The notes beneath the pieces were generated by a model. That model saw nothing but the letters and a program-made list of their open reading frames with translations, did not search any database and was not told the DNA's origin. A stretch of DNA of 64,000 bases from Steinernema hermaphroditum (Eukaryota; Nematoda; Chromadorea; Rhabditida; Steinernematidae). Made by a program: the position numbers and the translations under genes. Shown here in pieces: positions 38,801-50,800 of the stretch. The stretch lies in assembly GCA_030435675.1 (NCBI GenBank), contig CM059625.1:3720001-3784000 (forward strand), read 5' to 3'. Numbering within the stretch: the stretch's first letter is position 1; each line of letters opens with the position of its first letter.

Positions 38801-41800
38801 TGCTTCAGAGGCACCAGCCACCACTCAGCCGGTTCCTGCAGAAGGGGTATCAGAGACTACTGCTCAGCCAGAAGCAGGTACTGCCCTAAATTTCGCAGAG
38901 TGATGTGCTGCTTCTACTCTTTTTTATTTTTGCCTTTACTTTTGAATTTACTTTTGGATTTGCTTTTCTTTTGCTAAGTTAAAACATTTATATAGAAACT
39001 GCACCTCCTGAAGTCACTGAAGCAGCTTCTTCAGCTGTACCTTCAGAAGGAGGTAGTGTATAGTAAAACATCATAAGATGATAGTGTTGTCTAGAAACGG
39101 AAGGGTCTACTGCCGTGTCTGGTTCAGAGGGACCCACAGAGACTACAGCAGAAGTTCACCTGGAAGGAGGTACTTCCACCGTAATATTTTTATGGATGAA
39201 GGGATGTGTTACAGTCACTGAAACGGAAACTCCAGTTAAGAGTACTACAGAAGCTCCCGTTTCTGGGGAGACTTCAGAAACTACAGTCTTGCCTTCAGAA
39301 GGTGAAGGTTCTGGTAGTGAAGTGCCTTCCACTGAAGCGCCAGTGCAGTCGACCACTCCAGAAGCTGTAACAGAGGGGCCAGCTGAGACTTCTGGTTCAG
39401 TTCAGCCTTCGGAACAAGAAGGTACATCGCTTAATATAACCGTTTGGCGTGTGCTTCTTAAACTCATTTTTTTACGGCCTTTTTTAACCACTTTTTGTTT
39501 ATTGGGCAAAACAACTTTCTCTAGAAACGAGCACTACTGAAGCTGCTACAGAGGCTCCCACCTCAGTTGAACCATCCGTGGGAGGTACTGGTTATTTTTT
39601 GCTTAAAGTTCAGCAAAATTCTGCACTATCTAGAGAGCGAAGCTCCTACTGAAGGGGAGGCAATTGAAAATACGGAAGCTCCGGCTGAAACGACAGCTCC
39701 GCCTTCAGAAGGCGAAGTAGCCACGTCTGCTTCGGGGGTGCCAGAAGAGGGCAGTACTTCACCTGGTCCTCTAGAAGGAGGTATTATCGTAAACATAAGC
39801 ATATTTTGAAGCTAAATCACAGGAGAAGAAGCTACCGGCGAAACCACCACGCAACGGCCAGTTACTGAAATACCGTCCGAGTCGGCCAGTTCGGTGCAGC
39901 CCTCGGAAGGAGAAGGTACCGTGCTAATGATAACAGTCTGTAGTGTGCCTTTAATTTCCTAAACGCTTATTTTGTTTTTTTTCGCTGCCTAAAATCATCA
40001 ATTTAGTGACTGCGTCTGAAGGTACTGAGGCAGCCACAACGCCCGTCCCATCAGAGGGAGGTACTATAGGTCATTCCTTTGAAAAGGCTTAAAAAATTTT
40101 ATCTAGAAGGCGGGGTTTCTACTGCCACTGGTTCCGAAACCCCAGCTGAATCTACTACTCCGGGTGTTCCTCCAGAGGGAGGTATTGGTACTTAACGCAC
40201 ACAAATGAGTAAACTTTTGGGTTTTAAGAGAGCGAATCTCCAACTGAAATTCTGACCGAAAGTACGGTTGCACCTACAGAAGAAGAAGGTGCGACCGCCG
40301 AGGTTGCTACCACAGAAACGTCCACTGAGTCAACTGCCAGCCCAGAAAGTGAGGCTCCCAGTGAGGGAACGCCAACGACAGCTGAGGCATCGGAAGTGCC
40401 TATAGAGAGCACAACTGAAGCTGTGCCTACAGAGGGAGCAGCTGAGATTGAAGCTCCAGTAGTTCCTCCGGAGGGAGGTATTAGTACTTTGCTCACACAA
40501 ATGAGTAAACATTTGGGTTTCAAGAGAGCGAAGCTCCAACGGAAATCCCGACCGAAAGCACGATTGCACCTACACAGGAAGAAGGTGTAACCGGCGAGGC
40601 TACTGAGGCAACTGCCACCCCAGAAAGTGAGGCTCCCAGGGAGGAAACAACGCCAGCTCAGTCTGAAGGGCCTGTCGAGACAACGACTGAAGTTGTGCCT
40701 ACAGAGGGTGCAGCAGAAACTACAGCTCCCCCTACTGAAGGAGCAGGTACTGAAGCGAAGCAACTAACCCTTTTTTCGTTCCCCTTTTTTGCTTTTTTCA
40801 TAAAACAAATCTCTAGAGACAACAACTACTGAGGCTGTCGAAACGACAACTTCTGCAGTCGAAGGTAACCATGGGGAAAACTGAAGAAAAATTGTAAATA
40901 TTATAATATAGAGAGTGAAACTCCTCATGAAGCTGTTACGGTAGGGGGTCTAGAAGGAGCTGCTAAAACAACGCCAACGACTCCAGCGGAAGGAGGTTTA
41001 ATAACGTATCAAATAAGCGGGTAAAAAGCAGATTTACAGCAAGTGAAGTACCAACATCAACGGCTCCCTCTGTGGAACCGGCTGAGAGCACTGTCCCACA
41101 AGGTATTGAAAATGAACAAATGAGATGAAGTTGGTTTATAGTCACCGAAACTTCTGCGGCTGAGACAACCACTCAGGCTGCGCCTTCAGAAGGAGGTAAA
41201 AACGCCGGTTACAGCTAGTTTGCAAATATTAAGCAGAATCTGAGGCTCCCGTCGAAGGAAGCACACCACCTGAGGCTTCAGAAGCACCGGCCGAGACTGG
41301 GGGCCCGGAAATTTCAGGTACTTAGAAGATGTAGAAAAAACTGCTTGCACTTTTTGGCTTCTTAACATTTCGATTTTTCATTTTTTTGGGCGGCGCTTTT
41401 TCTATGACGTATTCTATTCAGAAACTCCCGTATCGGCGGAGGTCACAAGCCCAGCTGTTTCGACAGAAGGAGGTATAAGATTTTACAAAAATCAAGCAAA
41501 TTTCTGTTGCAGAAACAAATGCTCCCATAGAGGAAACCACAACATCTGGTCCTCCTGAAGGACAAGGTACTATAAAATAACAGTGTGCCTTAACTTATCT
41601 ATTAATTTTTAAACTCCAAAACGAACCAAAAGATTTTGAAAACATTGAGACTATTTAGAAACGTCTCCAAGTTCCGAGGCGACAACTCCCGTTGTAACCG
41701 GAGAAGGTACTAAGCTTCAGATATTTTTAATGGTTTGGGCGAAAATTTCTAGAAACAGAGGCTTCGACTGAGGGAACAACAGCTGCGTCTGAGGGTCCAA

Positions 41801-44800
41801 GTGAGACTGGCGCCACTGAAGCACCTACAGGAGGTACCAGAAGCTCTTGAAACTGAGGGTGACCGTGTTTATAGAAACGGAGGCACCGGTTGGGGAAACT
41901 ACTTCAGGGGAGGTGTCTGAGGGTGCTCCTGAAACGACACCGTCGACGGCAGCAGGTAGGGTAGTAACTGATTGCTGTATTTTAACTGTTAGCTCTTTTA
42001 CTTTTTTTGCAAAGTATTACCGCTATGCTTATCGTTCGAAAACAATCTAACTCTGTAATTCAGTGACAGCTGCGGCTGAGGTGACCACCGAGGCAGCACC
42101 TTCAGAGGGAGGTACTCGCATGAAACATAACAATATGTTTCAAATCAGGTCTTATAGAAACTGAGGCTCCTGTTGAAGCAACAACAACAGCCGCTTCTCC
42201 AGCAGAAGGAGGTAGCAAATATTGGGCCAGATAAGGGGCAAACCACACTTTATAGAAACAGAAACAGCTCCGGTTGAAACAACAACGGCAGCGGAAGTTT
42301 CTGAGGGGCCAGCAGAGACTACGCCGTTCCTTACAGAAGGAGGTACTGTACTTCTCTGAGCTTTTTTGCAGTTTGAAGCATGAGCGGTATTTATTTAGAA
42401 ACTGGACTAGCCATTATTCACGAGGTACCGGTTCCAACTGAGACTACAGTTGGAGGTAAATATAATAGTTTAATTAACTGGTTGTAAAGTAGCATCTAGA
42501 AACCGAGGTGCCGAGTGAATCCACAACTCCTAGTGTTCCTTCTGAACAGCAAGGTACTGTGTACTGTGATTGCGACCGAAAACTATCTAAGCGTTCATTC
42601 TTAAAACCGAACTGAACACTTTTCTTCAGAAACTCAACCAACTGAGGTTGTTGAGACGACGACTCATAGTGAAATACCTGAAGCGGAGACCGAGGCTCCC
42701 GAGTCTACAACCGCCGGGGGAGAAGGTAGTTCGAGTGGTTGCTAATGAGAGTATAAGATCCTACTAATATGAGTGCTGTGACATCGCTTACATCTCTTAT
42801 TGAAAATCAAACAGCTGATAATTTAGAAAGCACTGCCGAAATTGCTCAGACTGGTACTCCACTTAGCGTGGCTGAGGGAGGTATGAAGTAAACTTAGAAT
42901 TGTGTAAGACCCGAAAAAACGAGTTGTAGAGAGCGAGGCTCCGGCTGAGACCGCCACTCCGGCCGGCACTGAGGGGCAAGGTATAAATAGTATTGAAAAT
43001 AAAATGTAAAATGATATGGTGGATGCCATGGAAACTGCCTAATAAATCAGCCTTCTTATTTTCTATGGCAAAGACGACAAAACAACCTCTCTTTTGTAAA
43101 TAATTGCAATTGCTAACTCAACCCTTTCTTTAGAAACAACCGAGTCTGCTACTCCTGCTGCCACAGAAGGCCCATCTACCGAAGGTATGTCATTCCTTTC
43201 AGCTTCATTTAGCGCATCGACGCGGTGTTTCTTTAGGAGAGCAAGAAGCCACCACTGCCAAAACTGAAGAAGGCAGGTTTTTAATCGGTTTTGCCATTAC
43301 TTTTTTTCTTTGGTTTCAGAAAAACCCTCGGAAAGTGAAGTGACGACGGCTGCTCCGGAAGGTTGATCAGTGATCCTTGGTCAGGATGTGATGTTATTTT
43401 TAGGTTCTGAAAGCGCGACTTCGCCATCGGGTGAGATTTTGGAGTCAACAACAGGTAGCGTCAACTTTCGCATTCACCGTTCCACATCGGCGCTTCGTTT
43501 TTAGGTGGTCAGGAAGCCACGACGGCCGCGCCATCCGTCGGAGAACAGGAAGACTTTACAACGACGGCAGGTTCGTTCTTGCTGGCATTTTTTCACTCTC
43601 CAGACGAACGCAATGGTCGCCTGTGGGCAATATATATCATTCGTAAACACGCAATCGGGGAAGTGTTTGTTGCGTATCAGCGCGCCGCCGCTCGTAACCA
43701 TCATTTCTTATTTTCGACGAGTTGCAAGAAATGATGAATGATACGTTCGAGCGTGGAGCACGTTCCACAAAACAGGTTGCGACGGGGTCCATTTCGACCA
43801 CCAACGACAACAATGTAGCAATTTTACTGTGTTGACCTCAGTCCACTCACTAATGGTTTTGACTCAAGGTTAAAGAAGCGTGCGTTGAAATTCACTTTGA
43901 GGAGCATGAGGTTCAGTGATGGACGGAAGGGAAATTTTTTTTGAAAAGTGAAAGTGCGACGGGGAATGTGTTCTACGACGAACGACAGTCATGACACGCT
44001 AGAGTGCTTGAGTTTAATTACCGAAAAAACGAGGTACAATCACGATTTGCATGATTCTCAAGGACGGACTCTCACGAGGCGCCGAGGGAGACGTTCGCGA
44101 CAAAGGCAGGTGTTCCTTTAAGTGCAAAAACGCGCGAACGCCAAATGTGCGTTCAGATTTGGCTTTAATTATGCATGCGCAAAAAGAACCTTGAATGTTG
44201 AAAGGGCACACGAGGTGCAAACCTTGATCTATAACTCTCTAGCGGCACAGTAATTCGTTAGGGTTAGGATATCTCTTTACATTATAGATTTACAAATGTG
44301 TTAACATCGATATGCTGCCAAAATAAGGCTGCCCCTATCTGTTCCAAACGGTCCAACTTTCACTGTGGTCTTACTGTAATCGCGGTAGCAAGTCTCTCTT
44401 GATTTGAGAGGAAGATTTAACAAGAACAACATAGTACAACAACGTCTCATTCACTAATAAAAATACACAAACCACAGGATGACCGGGAACTCTTTGTTCA
44501 CATCGTAGTCTCCTTCTTTAGAGCCCAAAGATGAGGAAGAAGCTCCCCATGAGCATGCGAAATGGTCGCCGATTGTACAAAAGAGGGCTTGTAATGGAGC
44601 GGTGGCTTTCTTCGCCACGAACGAAATCGACGAAGAAACGAAGCTTCTTCTTGTCAACAGCACCACCGAAGAAAATGCAAACGAGTGCGCACGTACTTGT
44701 TATGAGAACCACTGCGATGTAAGCGGTTAATATAGACTTTATTCATTGCAAGCTAATATTTTCAGTACGCACATTTCACGCCGACTACTGGGGTCTGTCT

Positions 44801-47800
44801 GTTTACCGTAAACACCGACAGCGATCATGCGTGCAAGGGTGAAAAGCGTGAATTCACTACCAACTATGTTGGAGACGATAAGGCAGTGCAGATGTCGTGC
44901 ATGAAGTGCCAGAAGGAGAAGAAAGGTTAGTGTTCTATGATGTAGTGTTTCTTTTATATTGTGAACGGCCGTGAGCTTTCATTTACGCTACCTTAAATTG
45001 GCCTGGAGTAAAAGCAAACAGACTGACTTGGACGTATTTCAGAAGAAGTGAAAACTCTCGCCCCGAAGACAACGGAGGAGGCAACAACTGCTTCTAGCAC
45101 CTTGGCCACGGAAGAAGAGGTGAAGACCACGACGGGAGAGCTCACCGAAGAGGCGAGCACATCTCAACCATTCGTTGGTAGCGAGGAGGCGCTCAACACC
45201 ACTCCTGAGTCGTCGACTGTCCATTCGGCTGAAGTCAATAGTGAACCGAGTGTTGCTGAATCCGTCGACGAGAACCAACCGACCCACGAGAAAGAGGAAC
45301 CGGCCGTGACTCAGACGGCTCGACCGCATCAGGTTCCCAAATTGTTCGGCTGTAAGACTTTTACTTCCTTCTGGACACTTGCTTACTTTTGAATGCGTTC
45401 AGCGTGCATCACAACTTTCCAAGTCGATGTCGATGCCGATACGACTGGTCTCGAATTTGAGGAAGAGCACAAAATCAACAGTGCCGACCAGTGTGCCGCT
45501 CTCTGCTATCGTGACTCGTGCACCAGGGCTGTGTTCGTGCCTACTGAGGACGGTCGAGCTATCTGCAAGACCTCGTACAACCAGAGGGAGAAGTGTGGCA
45601 CCAAACTGCAGCGCCACTACCTCTATGACACTAATACGACTGTCGTTCTTCAGTGTTTCCGATGTGGTTTGTTCATAAAGACAAAAAGCAGCCATTTAAC
45701 CGATATATTTCAGTGCCTGACATCCCAATCACCCTTTCACCCGACGCTGCCTACCCAACGACCACCAGAAGGCCACCGACAACTAAAGGCATAACGCAAC
45801 CGCCCAGTGAAGAAACCACTGCTGGTGGTGAGGAGACCGAACAGCCTAGCACTGAAGAGCAAACTGAGGCTCCGGAAGTGACTACCGTTGGTGAAGTTGA
45901 GGCATCTGAGGCTACGACTGTTAGTCCGGCCGAAGAAACTACTATAGAGAGCAGCGAAAGCACAGTTGCTGGCGGAGAAACTGCTGCTACAGCACAAGGA
46001 GAAGCAAGCACAACAGCACCTAGCAAAGAAACCGAGAAGCCTACCGAAGCGAGTGCGTCGACTCCAACTGCTACAGAGCAACCTGAGGAAGAAGCAAGCA
46101 CTACCCTGTCGGAAGAGACCACTGCTGCTTCTGAGACCACTCCTACGGGAACTGAACAGCCTTCAGCTGAAACAAGCACCACCCTTTCTGAAGAAACCAC
46201 TGCTGCTACCGAGTCCACTCCAGCAGGAACTGAACAGCCCACAGCCGAAGGAAGCACGGCTCCCTCGGAAGAGCAGACCACTCACGTGGCTGCCGAGACC
46301 ACAAAGGCGACTGAAGGTTCTGTCCCAACACTTGCCCCCAAACCAGAGGAATCCACCACAACTAGTGAAGGTGAAACTACACCGACCGTTGAAACCTCGG
46401 AAAGCACAATCGGACAATCCACTCAGGCGGATCAAGAAATCAAGACCACCACAGTTGCTCCAGAGGAAACGACAGAGCACACTGAACAACCCGCGGCTCA
46501 AAAGAATGTTTCTACGGCAGAAAAACAACCTCCTCAAGTCTTCGAACGCGGTAAATATCTCGTGTAACCAAGCATCATGAAGAAGCCATTTGTTTAGGTT
46601 GTATTATTGATTTCCAAGCGGATCCTCTCGAGCGGAGACCAGCTGAATTCCAGTCGGGCTTCGAACTTACGCTGAACACGAAGACCGCTGCCATTTGTGC
46701 CATTAGATGCTATCAGGTATATCCTTAATCGTAAGCAAAACTATATATTCGCTCTAGGACGGTTGCACGGGCGCCCTGTACAACCCCAAGGACCAGACAT
46801 GTCAACTCGGATATGGTGACCGTCACGTGTGTAACAATGGACCCACGATTAGATTTGTCCAGCCGAATGACACCGTCTGGATTCATTGCGTCAACTGCAG
46901 TAAGTGACCGTAGGAGACTGACTTATTCATGGTTCATCCATAGGATTCCACAAACCCGGAGATGGAGGTGTCAACATCGTTGTTGACAGTTCCCGAACTA
47001 CGGCGGCTCCAGGAGAAACGACAACCTTCGTCAAGGAGCACAACGTTGAAGGGGAAGCTACGACTGTGCCTGTGGAACAGACCGCTGGAACTTCCGCCCC
47101 GGCTGAAGAGCCAAGCAAGGAGGAAACTAGTGCGGCCCCAGTTGAGCAAACCACCGCAAGTGCTGCTGCAGAGACCGAAGCTCCAGCAACCACGGAAGCA
47201 GTTGGAGAGAAGCCCGTTGAGACCACAGCTGCTCCCGCCGCCGAAACCACTGTCGAATCCAGTGGCGAAGAAACAACTGTGGCAGCAGAGGAAACCACAC
47301 TCTCAAGCACCAAAGTTAGTGGACAGCAGGCAGAACAAACTACAACTATTTCGGCCGAAACGACAACCGTCCCCGAAGCTAGCGGAGAAGAGCCTACTAC
47401 GGTATCCACAGCTGCTGAGGAAACCTCAGTACCCACTACAGAAAGCAGTGGAGAGCAACCTGTCGAAACGTCGGCTCCTCCTGCTACTGAGGCCACTTCT
47501 GAGCCTAGTGCCAAGGAAGAGAGCGTCGCACCAAACCTTGAGGGAGAAGTGACAACTGTCGAACCAGAGGAGATTCCAAGCCCGACGACCATTGCTGGAA
47601 GCGGAGAGGAGCCAGGAAGTACTGAAGCTCCAGCTGCTGAAACTACTCCCGAGTCGAGTGGTGAGGAAGCTGCTACAACGACTAAAGCTGCCGAAGAAAC
47701 TAGCACTTCTGCTGGAGAAACCGAGGCAGCCACTACTGAGAGCAGCGGCGAACAACCCGCCGAAACAACCGCTCCTTCGGCAGTCGAATCCACTACTGAG

Positions 47801-50800
47801 GTAGGGAATAAAGAGACCACGGGTGCTCCAAATCTGGAAGGTGAAGTGACTACCGTTGCTTCGGAGGAAACTCAAGGCCCTACAGCTGAAAGTAGCGGCG
47901 AAGAACAGGAGACCACTACTACTCCCTTTGAAACCACTGTCGAAGCTAGCGGCGAGGAATCCGCTGCTACCACCGCTGTTGCCGAAGAAACCACTACTGC
48001 TGCTACCGAAGCTCCTCTGACCACCGAGAGCAGCGGAGAACAGCCAGTAGAAACCACGGCGATCCCCACGGAAACGACCGTTGAGGCTAGTGGAGAAGAA
48101 ACAACTGCGGCCCAGAACGTTGAACCCGAAATAACGACGGTTATTACCGAGAAATCTCAAGGTACGACAACAGTCAGTGCTCTTGGAGAAGCCGAGGCTT
48201 CCACCTCATCTCCAGCCGGAGAAACATCTGTTTCCGAGGCAAGTGGTGAAGAACTCTCGACGACGACGACCAGTGCCGCCGAAGAAACCACGCCTGTGGT
48301 AACTGAAGCGACCGAAGCAACTGTGACCACTGAAAGTAGTGGTGAACAGCCCGCCGAGGTAACCACTTCAGCCTCTGCCGGAACTACTGTGGAATCCAGC
48401 GGTGAAGAAACGACCGTTGCGCCGAATGTGGAGGGTGAAGTGACTACTGTTCAAGCGGAAGAGACAAAAGGCACAACACCTGAAAGCAGTGGAGAGGAGC
48501 AGATTGCTACTTCCGCGTCTGCTGCCACAGAAACTACTGTAGAATCGAGTGGTGAAGAAACTGCAACGACAAGCAGTCCAATTGAAGAAACTACGACGTT
48601 TGTCACTGGAGAGACTGAGCCGGCAGCAACACCGGAAAGCAGCGGAGAGCAGCCAGCTGAAACTACCACTTCAGCTGTGTTGGAAACGACTGCTGAGGCA
48701 AGTGGTGAGGAAACGACCGTCGCCCAAAACGTCGAAGGCGAAGCAACGACCGTCGTTCCTGAGGAAACTGAAGGCCCTGCTACTGGCAGTGGTGAAGAGC
48801 AAATCGTCACTACTGTACCTCCAGCCGAAGAGACAACTGCTTCAAGTGGTGAAGAAGCAGCTACAACTACAGGCGCCGAGCAAGGTACAACTACACCCGA
48901 AGCCCCCGTGACTACTGAGAGCAGTGGAGAACAGACAGTTGAGACAACTCCTGCGTCTCAAGCCGAAACAACAATTGAATCTAGCGGCGAAGAAACGAAG
49001 TTAGCACCAAATCTCGAAGCTGAGGTTACGACCGTTGTTCCAGAAGAGACCCAGGGCACAACAGGTGTAGCCGGCAGTGGTGAGGAACCTGAGAACGAGG
49101 CGACAACCACTGGTCCAGTTGCCGAAACTACAGTCGAACAAAGTGGTGAGGAACCTGCAGCTACCACCGGTGGTACTCGCGAAGAAACTACGATCGCATC
49201 CACTGAACAAACCGAGGCACCTGCTACCAGTGAGAGCAGTGGAGAACAGCCTGAGGAAACCACTACTGCGGCCCCTATTGAAACCACCGTTGAATCTAGC
49301 GGGGAGGAAACGACTGTAGCGGCTAACGTCGAGCCAGAAGTGACAACTGTGGCGGCCGAAGAACCACAAAACTCCACAGTTCTTTCTGGTAGTGGCGAAG
49401 AAACCGAGGGTACAACCACAGTTCCATCTGAAGCGACCACAGTTACTGAGCACAGTGGCGAGGAACCAATTACCGCATCTTCTGCACCTGAAGAAGGCAC
49501 GACGGTAGCAGCGGAAACGACAACCGAAAGCAGTGGAGAAGTTGAGGCCAGCACTACTGCAGCTTCCGAAACCACCATCGAAACGAGTGGCGAGGAACAA
49601 ACCACGACAAGTGCCGCTGCTGAGCAAGCCACAACAGTGTCTTCTGAGCAAGCTGAAGCCTCTATCGCCACGGAAAGTAGTGGTGAACAACCAGCAGAAA
49701 CCACGTCGGCTCCTACGGAAACCACGGTTGAGTCGAGTGGAGAAGAAACACGTGTGGCCCCCAACCTCGAAGCTCAAGTAACTACAGTTGTACCCGAGGA
49801 AACTCAACCCGTAACCACTGGTGAGGGTAGTGGCGAAGAGCAAGAAACCACCGTAGCAGAGACAAGCACTTCTCCAGCCGCTGAAACTACTATTGAGTCT
49901 AGTGGCGAAGAAACGACTGCAGCTCAGAACATTGAACCCGAGGCAACGACAACAGTCACGGAAGAACCATCAGTTGGAACAACCGTTGAGAGCAGTGGTG
50001 AACAAACCCCTTCAGAGGCCACGGAGTTACCGCAAACTCCGGAAGGGAGCGGTGAGGAAGGCGCGCAAACCACTGCAACCTCTGTCGAGGAAACAACCAC
50101 GACTGCGGTCGCTGCCGAAGAAACCACAACGGCAACATCCGAGGAGACCAAATCGCCCGCTGTCCCAGAAACTAGTGGACAAGAACCGGAAACTTCCACG
50201 CCTGCCGCCGGTGAAACTACCGTCGAAACAAGTGGCGAGGAAACGAGCGTGGCCCATAATTTGGAAGGTGAAGTAACCACCGCTGTTCCCAGAGAAACTG
50301 AAGGTCCAGCGAGCACTGGTAGCGGAGAAGAACCGCTGATCACGACTGCCCAACCTGAATCTACGACTGCTCCTGCCGGCGAAACGACGGTTGAATCCAG
50401 TGGAGAAGAATCGACCACGACTACCAGTGCTGCCGAAGAAACGACGACTATCGTGACCGGGGAAACAGAGTTTCCAGTTGTTCCTGAGAGCAGTGGAGAA
50501 CAAGCGGAATCCATCACTACAACTCCTGTGGAAACGACAGTCACAGAGCACAGTGGTGAGGAAGCATCGACCACGGGCGCCGAAGAAACGACGACTGTAT
50601 TGGCCGAAACAACAACTGTTCCAGCTGGTGAAACTACCGTTGAGTCCAGTGGTGAGGAGGCGACCGGAGTACACAATCTTGAAGGTGAAGTAACGACCAT
50701 CGTACCTGAAGAGACTAAAGAGCCGTCAGTTACTGAGAGCAGTGGCGAAGAAGCAGGTGCTACTGCTTCCACTGCAGCGCCTGAGGAGACTGGCGAGACA

